Part shown: piece by piece, positions 17,047 through 25,033 of the stretch | How positions within the stretch are numbered: the first letter of the stretch is position 1 | How the letters are laid out: the number at the start of each line of letters is the position of its first letter | NCBI GenBank assembly: GCA_021272315.1 | Contig: JAJSLI010000060.1 | Span: forward strand, 1 to 64,000 | DNA from: Methylacidiphilales bacterium | GTDB lineage: Bacteria; Verrucomicrobiota; Verrucomicrobiia; Methylacidiphilales; UBA1321 | Reading direction: 5' to 3' | Length of the DNA stretch: 64,000 bases | Notes under the pieces: generated by a model | What the model was told of the DNA's origin: nothing | The model's database searches: none | What the model saw: only the letters and a program-made list of their open reading frames with translations | Translations under genes and position numbers: made by a program

Positions 17047-17817
17047 TTATTTTCCTTGCCACCACAGACCGGATACCGGCCCACCCTTTTGACGAGCCGC
17101 CACGCGATACCATCTTGCTGCTTGCCGTTTATTTACCCGAATCCCCCATCCATTATAGACACAATCACCAAGGCATAATTCGGCGGAATAATCAGTTTTG
17201 TCTTTCTGCTTAGCCAACTTCTTCAACTCGGGAATGATAGCTTTGAATTCTTTCTGTGCCTGGCTTCGCAACCCTGAGCGCATTTTAAGGCGTGCCAGGT
17301 TGTATTTAGCGATGAAATCGCCTTGTCTTGCCGCAGCTTGATAAAGTTTCTTTGCCAATTGAATATTTTTCCTGACCCCCAATCCTTCTTCGAGCGCCTT
17401 GCCAAGATTAACCTGCGCTTCTTGGTAGCTTTGATCGGCTGCCTTACGCCACCATTTTACAGCGAGTTTGAGGTTTTTACTTACTCCTTGACCCTCAGCG
17501 TAAGATTGTCCCACGCAATATTGGCCGTTTGCGTATCCTTGAAGTGCCGCCTTTTTGTACCATTTGAAAGACTTCGTAAGCGATCTTCTCAAGATCGACC
17601 CCCGATCCAGAGCCCACCCCATCCAACTTTGAGAATAAGCTTCGCCGTTTTCGGCTGCGAGCTTGTGCCACTTGAGTGCTTGTGCGAGATCGATTTTAAC
17701 TCCTAGTCCCAAATCAAAGGCGTTACCAATCCAAGATTGAGCGTACGAGTCACCCTCACGCGCATCTTTCAAGTGGAGTTGAAATTCCTCTTTGCTGGCT
17801 TTTATTGCTGTGGTCAT
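17047..17817 (-). CDS. Sel1-repeat protein
   Basis: A 256-residue protein of five to six Sel1-like repeats (SWIGNAFDLGLGVKIDLAQALKWHKLAAENG, then GYANGQYCVGQSYAEGQGVSKNLKLAVKWWRKAA, and so on). Sel1 arrays form helical solenoids for protein binding and often sit in signalling or stress pathways. I use the ATG at 17817 (MTTAIKASKEEF); the 16 preceding residues of the ORF-track version extend into a G-rich repeat motif. No signal peptide, so probably cytoplasmic. AT-richer than its neighbours and beside a toxin-antitoxin pair, so possibly acquired. Confidence 0.8.
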   Translation of the reverse strand: MTTAIKASKEEFQLHLKDAREGDSYAQSWIGNAFDLGLGVKIDLAQALKWHKLAAENGEAYSQSWMGWALDRGSILRRSLTKSFKWYKKAALQGYANGQYCVGQSYAEGQGVSKNLKLAVKWWRKAADQSYQEAQVNLGKALEEGLGVRKNIQLAKKLYQAAARQGDFIAKYNLARLKMRSGLRSQAQKEFKAIIPELKKLAKQKDKTDYSAELCLGDCVYNGWGIRVNKRQAARWYRVAARQKGGPVSGLWWQGK

Positions 17818-17831
17818 ATGATGTCTCTCAA

Positions 17832-17852
17832 GGAAAAAAGGGGACGGGTACA
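17832..17852 (+). repeat. G-rich motif left of vapBC
   Basis: GGAAAAAAGGGGACGGGTAC is similar to AAAAAAGGGGCCAGGCACCC at 9444-9463 and to the reverse complement of 18565-18590. Such strings are typical of intergenic REP-associated transposase relics. Confidence 0.4.
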
Positions 17853-17888
17853 ATCCGGTGATCACCTCGTTGGATGCTTTCGGTCAGG

Positions 17889-18287
17889 TCACCAGCGCAA
17901 AAGCTGCAAGCCGGTGATGTGGCCAAAGTGGGCGTCGCAGGTGGCCAGCGGTAAATTGGATTGCACTGCGATGGCCGCGATCCAGATGTCGTTCTGCGGG
18001 ATGGGAGTGCCCGCCTGGGCCAGTTGCGCGGAGATGCGGCCATAAAGCTCCGGGGTGGATTCATCAGGGAGCAGCACGTCGACGGCCTCAAGGAAGAGCT
18101 TGATTTGCTGAAGATTTTTCTCGGGACGAGCGGAGCGGAACGCGCCCGCGTAGAGTTCCGCCAAAGCGGCTTGCGGCAGGTAAAGTTCCTCGAAGGCGGC
18201 GAAGCGCGAGGCCAAGGCGTTGGCATCGCGGAAGTGGCGAATGACCACGCTGGTGTCCAGCAAAACACTTTTACCAGGAGTCGCCAT
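17889..18287 (-). CDS. vapC: VapC-type PIN-domain toxin
   Basis: Predicted ribonuclease toxin of a type II toxin-antitoxin pair. The 132-residue PIN domain carries the expected acidic residues: Asp in VLLDTSVVIRHF, Glu in ALAELYAGAF, Asp in IPQNDIWIAAIAVQ and Asp in LATCDAHFGHI, followed by the usual short C-terminus. VapC enzymes typically cleave tRNA or rRNA; the target cannot be read from sequence. I start at the ATG at 18287 (MATPGKSVLLDTS), which overlaps the antitoxin gene by 17 bases; the longer ORF-track version runs through the antitoxin in another frame. Confidence 0.9.
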   Translation of the reverse strand: MATPGKSVLLDTSVVIRHFRDANALASRFAAFEELYLPQAALAELYAGAFRSARPEKNLQQIKLFLEAVDVLLPDESTPELYGRISAQLAQAGTPIPQNDIWIAAIAVQSNLPLATCDAHFGHITGLQLLRW

Positions 18288-18489
18288 CGATCCGGTCCGC
18301 TTCCGCCCTGACGGCGCGCTCAAAGTCCTCTCCCTCTTCGCCAACCATGCAACCCGCTGTGGCCAGCAAGGCGGCGCGGCGGCGTTCGTGGCTCTTGGGA
18401 TTGAGGCCGTGGACATAGCGGGCCACTTCCACGAGTTTGGGCGTGGGGAGGTCTTGCAGGTCTTTGAGAATGGATTCGATAACGCTCAC
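18271..18489 (-). CDS. vapB: VapB-like antitoxin
   Basis: About 72 residues from a GTG at 18489 (MSVIESILKDLQDLPTPKLV). The DLPTPKLVEVARYVHGL segment resembles the N-terminal part of DUF2281-type antitoxins; the acidic C-terminal half (EEGEDFERAVRAEADRIDGDSW) would wrap the PIN toxin. The stop overlaps the vapC start, the classical toxin-antitoxin layout. The exact start is uncertain; the ORF track begins at 18573, but those residues have no family character. Confidence 0.8.
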   Translation of the reverse strand: MSVIESILKDLQDLPTPKLVEVARYVHGLNPKSHERRRAALLATAGCMVGEEGEDFERAVRAEADRIDGDSW

Positions 18490-18564
18490 TTCTCCAACGA
18501 TAGCATCTTTTGCCGACCGGAAGCAAGCCGACCGAGAGGTAGCGGCACAGCTTCCTTTCTCAAG

Positions 18565-18600
18565 AAAAGACACCCTCCCCTTTTTACCCTTTAAAACCTA
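18565..18600 (-). repeat. Inverted G-rich motif right of vapBC
   Basis: On the minus strand this reads AGGGTAAAAAGGGGAGGGTG followed by TCTTTTCTT. It is an inverted, degenerate relative of the motif at 17832-17852, so the pair brackets the vapBC genes. Confidence 0.35.
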
Positions 18601-18663
18601 ACGCCACATTTGCCCCGTTTAGGCACGTGACAGGAAAATGGAGCACAGCCTAAGCTGTCGGAC

Positions 18664-19743
18664 ATGGCCTCGCTTTTGCGCCAATCGACAGTCTGTCATG
18701 AACTGGCCAGCGGTTGGATGCATCGGGGCATCGATTTGTTGAACGCAAATGCCCCGGTCAGCCTGGAGGAGGCCGTGCGGTGTTTCGACAAGGCGATTGC
18801 CCTGCGCCGCACGTTGCCGCTGGCCGAAGATCCGCGCCATCGTTATCTCCTGGCCGGGGGCTGGATGAACCGGGGCGACGCGCTGGCGCGGCTCGGAGCG
18901 AAAGAGCACTTGGCCGAATCGGTGAAATCGTACGACGAAGCGCTCGGGCTGTTGCGCACGTTGCCCCTCGACGAAGATTCGCTTTATCCGCGACGGCTGG
19001 CCATTGCGTGGATCAACCGGGGTTTTGCCCGGCAAAAGGGCGACTCCCCGGCCGACGTGACGGAAGCCATCCGCTGTTTTCGGGAAGCCCTCGCGGTGCT
19101 GGAAGATTCCCCGGCGGCGGCCATCGCCGATCCCGGTTTGTTGCGGGCGGGGGCGTTGATCAACCTGGCCGAAGCCTTGCTGAAGACCTCCAATCAACCG
19201 GTCGCGGAAGCGCTGAGCCCGGCACGGCAGGCGCTGGCGTTGATCAAAATAACGGAGCGGACCGACGCCACCTCCGCCGAGGCGGGTTTCAAGGCCCGGC
19301 ATGTTTTGTGCCGCGCCATCGCCGCGAAATCGAGCGATGGGAAATCGATTCCGCCGGAGTTGACCGAGGAGGCGACCCACGCGGTGGATGAAGGCCTCGC
19401 CCTGGCCCGGCATTGGGAAGAGCGGGGCGAGGGCCGCTTTCGCGAGCTGGCGGAGGACCTTTTCCGTTTCGGCTGCCGCATCTATCCGACCGGCCAGCCA
19501 CGCTTTCTGGCCGAGTTCATCCTGGAGAATCTCGATCCGAAGAAGGCGGGTTCCATTCTGCCGCTCAATCGGGACATGCACGAGGCCGCCGTGGCCGCGC
19601 TTTGGAATGCGCTGAGGGAAATTCAGCGGGCCGGATTTCCTTTGCCCTCCACGCCGCGCTTCGAGCAGTTGCTGGAAAATCTGCAGCGCCTGCGCGTGAC
19701 CGAGGAGCGGCTGGAGGAGTTGCGCCAAGCCGCCTTGGTTTGA
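18664..19743 (+). CDS. TPR-like repeat protein, unknown function
   Basis: A 359-residue soluble protein with at least four degenerate repeats of about 58 residues: [11 protein letters not shown]...[27 protein letters not shown]...[26 protein letters not shown]...[11 protein letters not shown]. The repeated (W/xx)NRG and ALxLxRTLPLxED signatures mark a lineage-specific TPR variety. No signal peptide. Stands alone, transcribed away from vapBC. Confidence 0.75.
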   Translation: MASLLRQSTVCHELASGWMHRGIDLLNANAPVSLEEAVRCFDKAIALRRTLPLAEDPRHRYLLAGGWMNRGDALARLGAKEHLAESVKSYDEALGLLRTLPLDEDSLYPRRLAIAWINRGFARQKGDSPADVTEAIRCFREALAVLEDSPAAAIADPGLLRAGALINLAEALLKTSNQPVAEALSPARQALALIKITERTDATSAEAGFKARHVLCRAIAAKSSDGKSIPPELTEEATHAVDEGLALARHWEERGEGRFRELAEDLFRFGCRIYPTGQPRFLAEFILENLDPKKAGSILPLNRDMHEAAVAALWNALREIQRAGFPLPSTPRFEQLLENLQRLRVTEERLEELRQAALV

Positions 19744-19849
19744 GGAGACTGAGATTTCGCACGGAGGACTGCAGAGAGCGGAAGAGGAATTTGAGACAAA
19801 AGAGTTCGAGCCACAACTATTCACTCAAAATCAGGTTAGAAAGCATGTC

Positions 19850-20542
19850 ATGTTGATCACCATTCCCGATGTCCTTAACTCCGAGCAAGTGGCGGAGGCA
19901 CGCAAACTCCTCGACGCCGCCGAGTGGGTCGACGGCCGTGTGACGGCTGGGCACCAGTCGGCGCGGGCCAAGGACAACCTCCAGGTTCCCGAAGGCCATC
20001 CGATAGCGCGGCAGGTCGGCGCAACGATCCTGCAGGCGCTGGGCAAGAATCTGCTTTTCCTGTCGGCGGCGCTGCCGCTGCACGTTTTTCCGCCGTTGTT
20101 CAACCGCTACTCCGGCGGCCAGTCCTTCGGCACGCATGTCGACAACTCGATCCGGCAGATTCCGGGCACGCCGCACCGCATCCGCACCGATCTCTCGGCG
20201 ACGCTTTTTTTCGCCGCGCCCGACGAATACGACGGCGGCGAACTGGTGATGGAAGACACTTACGGCGTCAAGAGCGTGAAACTACCGCCGGGGCACCTGG
20301 TGCTTTACCCGTCGACGAGCCTGCACCGCGTCAATCCGGTGACCCGAGGCGCGCGCCTCTGCGCTTTCTTCTGGGTTCAGAGCATGGTGCGGGATGACGG
20401 CAAGAGGTCGCTACTGTTCGATCTTGATCAAGGCATCCAGCGGCTGGGCCGCGACCTGCCCGAGCAACCGGCGGCGGCACAGACGGCGGTGCAACTCACC
20501 GGGGTCTATCATAATTTGCTGCGACAGTGGGCGGAGGTTTGA
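19850..20542 (+). CDS. piuC: PKHD-type Fe(II)/2-oxoglutarate dioxygenase (PiuC/YbiX)
   Basis: A 230-residue hydroxylase of the PiuC/YbiX family. The iron ligands are visible as HVDNSI (HxD) near residue 95 and the distal His in [13 protein letters not shown], followed by the 2-oxoglutarate-binding Arg. [14 protein letters not shown] and [17 protein letters not shown] are the family signatures. In many bacteria piuC accompanies a Fiu-like catecholate siderophore receptor; here such a receptor lies 1.5 kb away in the same direction. Its natural substrate is not known. Confidence 0.93.
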   Translation: MLITIPDVLNSEQVAEARKLLDAAEWVDGRVTAGHQSARAKDNLQVPEGHPIARQVGATILQALGKNLLFLSAALPLHVFPPLFNRYSGGQSFGTHVDNSIRQIPGTPHRIRTDLSATLFFAAPDEYDGGELVMEDTYGVKSVKLPPGHLVLYPSTSLHRVNPVTRGARLCAFFWVQSMVRDDGKRSLLFDLDQGIQRLGRDLPEQPAAAQTAVQLTGVYHNLLRQWAEV

Positions 20543-20564
20543 TTCAGCCGACCACCAGGGCGGG

Positions 20565-21728
20565 TCAAACCCGAGAGTGGATAATCTCCATCGTCCGCAC
20601 CGCGTAGGAGGTGACGAGGGTGGGGTCCTTTTCCCACCAGCGCCCGGCGGAATTGACCCATGAGCCGTCCGTTTGTTGGAGGTTGATGAGCTTCAAGGCG
20701 AGTTCGCTGGCCCAGGCAACCTCTTTGCCGTCGGCCATGGCCAGCGTCTCCGAGCCGTGGGCCGAAAGGGCCTTGGACATCATGTGATAATAATAGTAGA
20801 GGCCGTCGAGACCCATGCCGGGGTTTTCCTCCAGCGTATAATTGTGGCGCAGCCAGTCGAAGACGGCGGTGACGCGCGGGTCGTCCTTTTTCAAATCGGC
20901 ATGAATGTAACTGAGCAAGCCCGCGTAACTCATGCTGCCATAGGAAAGCAGGCCCTTTTTATTCAGCGGATCGTAGACGAAGCCACCGAGGTTCTTCGGG
21001 TCACCCTTGACCCAGCTTTCGTGATTCGTGCCGGGCAGGTTCTGGCACCGCTCAAGAAAAGCGACCGCGGCGCCCCAATCCAGGTCCTTGGCCCCGGTCA
21101 CATTACTTTCGGCGCGATAGTGGCTCTCGCTCGCGCGCAGCGCTTCAAGGGCAAACGAGGTGTTGGAGACGTCGAAGTGGAGGCTCTTGTCGCCATAGCC
21201 GATACCGCCGTCATAAGGTTCGCCTTCCGATCCGGGCGGAAAATGGCCCTGCTGGTTGATGAGAAACGTCCGGGCGCGCTTGAGCACGGGCTCATAATCG
21301 GCGGAATCCAGGGCCACCAAAGCCAGGACGCAGACTGATGTGCAGTAATTGGCCAGGCCCTTGAGGTAAATACCCCCATCGGGTTGCTGGGATTGAAGGA
21401 GGTAATCGTAACCTTTCTGGACGAAATCTGGCCGGTCGGCCTTGATGGCGCCGGTCGGTTCCTTGACGAAAGCGGTCAGCACCAGTCCGGTGAGTCCCGG
21501 GGTTTCGGGGGTGGACCAATAACCGGCGGGATTCTGTTTGCTTTGCAGGAAGTAGAGGCCCCGGTCGATGGCGTGCTCGATTTCCAATTGGAGCGAGCGA
21601 TCCTTGGCCGGCGGCGGAGGATTCACCGGTGCGGCTATCTTGGGCATTTGCGCCCGCACCGGGCGAATCGCGGCTCCGATTGCGCCCACCCCGCCCAAGA
21701 GCAACCGCAGAAAAGTGGATCGTTTCAT
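20565..21728 (-). CDS. Secreted prenyltransferase/squalene-oxidase repeat protein
   Basis: A 387-residue protein with a signal sequence (RSTFLRLLLGGVGAIGAAIRPVRAQ) and repeats of the terpene-cyclase/prenyltransferase barrel type: FLQSKQNPAGYWSTPETPGLTGLVLTAF, LLQSQQPDGGIYLKGLANYCTSVCVLAL, and LINLQQTDGSWVNSAGRWWEKDPTLVTSYAV. QxxDGxW-like motifs are clear, but the DxDD acid motif of squalene-hopene cyclases is absent, so it is not a hopene cyclase. Exported proteins of this kind are common in Planctomycetes and Verrucomicrobia and their role is unknown. The ATG at 21728 has AAGGA seven bases upstream; the longer ORF start at 21869 overlaps the divergent receptor region. Confidence 0.85.
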   Translation of the reverse strand: MKRSTFLRLLLGGVGAIGAAIRPVRAQMPKIAAPVNPPPPAKDRSLQLEIEHAIDRGLYFLQSKQNPAGYWSTPETPGLTGLVLTAFVKEPTGAIKADRPDFVQKGYDYLLQSQQPDGGIYLKGLANYCTSVCVLALVALDSADYEPVLKRARTFLINQQGHFPPGSEGEPYDGGIGYGDKSLHFDVSNTSFALEALRASESHYRAESNVTGAKDLDWGAAVAFLERCQNLPGTNHESWVKGDPKNLGGFVYDPLNKKGLLSYGSMSYAGLLSYIHADLKKDDPRVTAVFDWLRHNYTLEENPGMGLDGLYYYYHMMSKALSAHGSETLAMADGKEVAWASELALKLINLQQTDGSWVNSAGRWWEKDPTLVTSYAVRTMEIIHSRV

Positions 21729-22033
21729 AGAGGGGTCCTTGCCGGGATGATTTGAGGATGATCGGCCCGCACTTCCGCGTCGAGACTCATTTTCCCAAGC
21801 CGAAAAAGAGGGGGCTTCCTTTGTTAAACGACGCCAAAAGGGAAAAGTTGCGGCGCCATAGCGTTGCACAACGAATCCTGAATCAACCCCCTACGACCGC
21901 CAATTTTTCCGCAACTTTATTGAAACTTTTATGGGAATTTGAAGTTATGCGTTACAACCTTGGCACTCCGATGGACCTATCGCGTCACCCTTTTTTTCCG
22001 AACGCAAAGAGTGGTCCGTTGAATCATGGGTCG

Positions 22034-24367
22034 ATGATGAGGCGATCTTCGCCGAAGACCCTGCGTTACGGTTCGATGTCAATCCTGGCTCTGGTCAACG
22101 CGATCATGTTGGCGGGGACCGCGAAGGCGGCCGATGCCGCGGGCGCAAATCCAAACCCATCCACCGACACCGGCACAAATACGTCGACTCCGTTGAAGAC
22201 CAACCCGGCCAAACCTGCGGGCACGGCGGCGAAACCGGCGACGACCGAGAACGCAAAGACGACCGGTGCGGTGCCCAAGCTGAAAACCATCGTCGTTACG
22301 GCGCAACATAATGGTTCCTATCAGGGCACGCGGGCTTCCTCGCCGCTCTACACGGAGCCGTTGCTCGACACGCCGGAGACGATCACCATCGTGCCCCAGG
22401 CGGTGATCAAGGACCAGAACGCGACGACGCTGCGCGACATTCTGCGTAATGTCCCCGGCATTTCTTTCCAGGCCGGGGAAGGCATGAGCACGGTGGCGGG
22501 TGACAATCTTTCAATCCGCGGCTTCAACGCGCGCGATGATATGTTCATCGACGGAATTCGCGACACCGGCATCTACACCCGCGATCCGTTCAATACCGAG
22601 GCGGTCGAAGTGGTGAAGGGACCGGCCTCCGCCTACGAGGGCTACGGGGAGACCGGGGGCTCGGTCAACCTGGTGAGCAAGGCGCCGGAACTCACGCCCT
22701 TTTACGATTTCACGGGCGGGGTCGGGACGAATGCCTACAACCGCGAGACCCTCGACATCAACCAGCCGATCACGGAATTCGGCGATACGGGCATGGCTTT
22801 TCGCCTCAACGCCTTTCAGCAGTACAACGAAGTCGCCGACCGCGATTTCGTCTACGACAGCCGCTGGGGTTTCGCGCCGTCGCTGGCGTTCGGCCTCGGC
22901 ACGCCGACCCGCGTGACCCTGAGTTACCTCCACATGCGCGAGGACGATCTTCCCGATTACGGCTTCCCGTTTGTTAACCAGGCCGCAATTAATGCCGGTA
23001 GCTTTCCGCAGAGCGAGCTTAACCATCTCGCCCCGCTTCCCTACAGCAATTGGTACGGCCTTCTGGGCTATGACCAGGAAACGTCCATCAACGACCTGGC
23101 GACGCTCAAAATCGAGCATGACTTCGATAACGGCATCAAGCTCGTCAACCAGACGCGCTTCGACCGGACCTCGTTCGGCGCCTTCAACACGTCCGCACGT
23201 TTCGACAATTCACCCCCGGCCACCACGCCGCTGACCCTGGACATGATCACACTCGAGGTCAGTTCCCGCCGCGATGTCGACACGCTCTGGGACAACAAGA
23301 CCTTCGTGACTCTTCCGTTCGAGACCTGGAACATCCCGCACACGCTGGTGACCAGCCTTGAGTTGAGCCGCGAGACCGACGTCTTCAGCACGGGGATCGG
23401 GCCCTACGTCGACACCGGCCTCTTCGACCCGGATGCCTTTGCCTCCTATAATGAGCCCATAACCTGGGCCGACCAGGAAACGAATACGCTCGATGACGTG
23501 GCGGCGTCAGCCTTCGACACGATCAAGTTCACGCCGCAATGGGAATTGACCGGCGGCGTCCGCTTCGACCACCTCAATTCGAATTACGACGATCCGGGAC
23601 CGCTGACACCCTCCTATTTTGCCCGGGTCGACGATCTGTTCAGCTACCGCGCGGCGCTGGTCTACAAGCCCCTGCCCTTCGGCAGCATCTATGCCGGGTA
23701 CGGTACCTCATTCAATCCCTCGATTCAGGGCGTCAGCGACGGCGCCAGCAACGACGCGCTCACCGCCAACACGGCCAACCTGCCGCCTGAAGAGGACATC
23801 AGTTACGAGATCGGCACGAAGTGGGACCTCCTCGACGAAAAACTCTCGCTCAACCTCGCTTTTTTCCGCACCGATAAAACCAATGCCCGCGTGGAAGACC
23901 CGACCGACACAACGGTCTATGAACTGGCGGGAAAAGAACGGGTCCAAGGCATCGAATTCGACACGGCGGGAAACCTCACCCATGACTGGAAGGTTTTCGG
24001 CGGCTACGTTTACATGCAAAGCGAGGTTTTGAATGGACCGTCCACATCGGACCCCGGAGACACGCTGCCCAACACACCCAACCAATCGGCCAATCTCTGG
24101 ACCACCTACGATTTGCCCTGGCGTTTCACGATTGGAACCGGTGCCCAGTTTGTCGATCAGCGTTATTCTCTGGTCAACGATCTCAATTCGACTCCCGGCT
24201 ATTGGACGCAGCAGGCCATGGTAGCCTATCACGCCACCAAGAACGTCGATCTCCAGCTCAATGTTTATAATCTCTGGGACAAGGAATACATCGATCTGGT
24301 CGGTGCGCACCAGGACGTTCCCGGTGCAGGGCGGACGGTGATTTTCACCACCAGCTTTAAATTCTGA
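22034..24367 (+). CDS. TonB-dependent siderophore receptor (Fiu-like)
   Basis: Outer-membrane gated channel importing ferric siderophores with TonB-ExbBD energy. About 777 residues: signal peptide SILALVNAIMLAGTAKA, a low-complexity Ala/Pro/Thr linker, a plug domain (LLDTPETITIVPQAVIKDQN, LRDILRNVPGISFQAGEG, DNLSIRGFNARDDMFIDGIR, VEVVKGPASAYEGYGETGG) and a beta-barrel ending in Phe (FTTSFKF). The start is uncertain: ATG 22034 gives the best signal peptide, while upstream ATGs (21947, 21752) add unstructured residues. Shares an intergenic region with the divergent prenyltransferase-repeat gene. With PiuC it suggests use of catechol-type siderophores. Confidence 0.93.
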   Translation: MMRRSSPKTLRYGSMSILALVNAIMLAGTAKAADAAGANPNPSTDTGTNTSTPLKTNPAKPAGTAAKPATTENAKTTGAVPKLKTIVVTAQHNGSYQGTRASSPLYTEPLLDTPETITIVPQAVIKDQNATTLRDILRNVPGISFQAGEGMSTVAGDNLSIRGFNARDDMFIDGIRDTGIYTRDPFNTEAVEVVKGPASAYEGYGETGGSVNLVSKAPELTPFYDFTGGVGTNAYNRETLDINQPITEFGDTGMAFRLNAFQQYNEVADRDFVYDSRWGFAPSLAFGLGTPTRVTLSYLHMREDDLPDYGFPFVNQAAINAGSFPQSELNHLAPLPYSNWYGLLGYDQETSINDLATLKIEHDFDNGIKLVNQTRFDRTSFGAFNTSARFDNSPPATTPLTLDMITLEVSSRRDVDTLWDNKTFVTLPFETWNIPHTLVTSLELSRETDVFSTGIGPYVDTGLFDPDAFASYNEPITWADQETNTLDDVAASAFDTIKFTPQWELTGGVRFDHLNSNYDDPGPLTPSYFARVDDLFSYRAALVYKPLPFGSIYAGYGTSFNPSIQGVSDGASNDALTANTANLPPEEDISYEIGTKWDLLDEKLSLNLAFFRTDKTNARVEDPTDTTVYELAGKERVQGIEFDTAGNLTHDWKVFGGYVYMQSEVLNGPSTSDPGDTLPNTPNQSANLWTTYDLPWRFTIGTGAQFVDQRYSLVNDLNSTPGYWTQQAMVAYHATKNVDLQLNVYNLWDKEYIDLVGAHQDVPGAGRTVIFTTSFKF

Positions 24368-24624
24368 CAGGGCTCTGGTTGAACCCGAGAGCTGTCACCA
24401 ACTGTCAAGTAGGCCAGGGTGTGTCACTGGCTCACGCTTCTTCTTCCAATAGCCTGCACGTTTTCAATATGCCTTAAATGGTCCCGTTAACAAAAAGTCC
24501 AGGGGAAAAGGAACCATGCCTGTTCACGCTCCCAGCTTGGCATCCTCAATTCTGCCGTCCCCACCTTCCCGCCCGCGCCCCCAGATTGTTGCCGATGCGC
24601 CAAAGGGGTGGGATAGTGCGGGGT

Positions 24625-24996
24625 ATGGTTACGATCCGGACCTGCTTTTCTCTGCCGGAGGCCCAGGTGATCCAATCTCAATTGGGAGGCTCGGGGATCA
24701 AGGCTTTTATTCCGGACGAGTCCACGGTGCTCTGGGAAAATGCCATCGGCGGGATTCGCGTGCAGGTCTTGGAGGAGGATGCCGAGCGGGCCGCCGAAGT
24801 TTTGGACGAGACCGGCGCGGTTCATCCAAAAGAAGCCGCGAAATTCTGCCCTCGTTGCGGCGCACCTTTGCGGGAGTCCTACGGGTTAGGCCTCTATCTT
24901 AAGCTCGCGATCATGCTTTTGTTTTCGATGCCGATCCGCTCGAAGCCGAACTGGCGTTGTCCGAAATGCGGAATCATTTTCTCATCCCCGAGTTGA
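24625..24996 (+). CDS. DUF2007 domain protein with C-terminal zinc ribbon
   Basis: About 123 residues. The N-terminal 65 form a DUF2007 ('putative signal transducing') domain: TCFSLPEAQVIQSQLGGSGIKAFIPDE, then GGIRVQVLEEDAERAAEVL. The C-terminal part has two CxxC pairs (FCPRCGAP and WRCPKCGIIF) bracketing a short hydrophobic segment (LGLYLKLAIMLLFSMPI), so the zinc knuckle is split by a possible membrane helix. I take the ATG at 24625; the ORF track's 24478 start adds a Pro/Arg-rich stretch without family features. Function unknown. Confidence 0.75.
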   Translation: MVTIRTCFSLPEAQVIQSQLGGSGIKAFIPDESTVLWENAIGGIRVQVLEEDAERAAEVLDETGAVHPKEAAKFCPRCGAPLRESYGLGLYLKLAIMLLFSMPIRSKPNWRCPKCGIIFSSPS

Positions 24997-25033
24997 ACTT
25001 GGGAACGAGGGGAAGAAACCCTGCCGCAAAGCT

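Noticed and set aside
16635-17178. Short ORFs with the AGRNTSHRDGYR peptide (also at 28243-28509)
   Set aside because: They are translations of the dispersed repeat core in opposite orientations, not conserved proteins.
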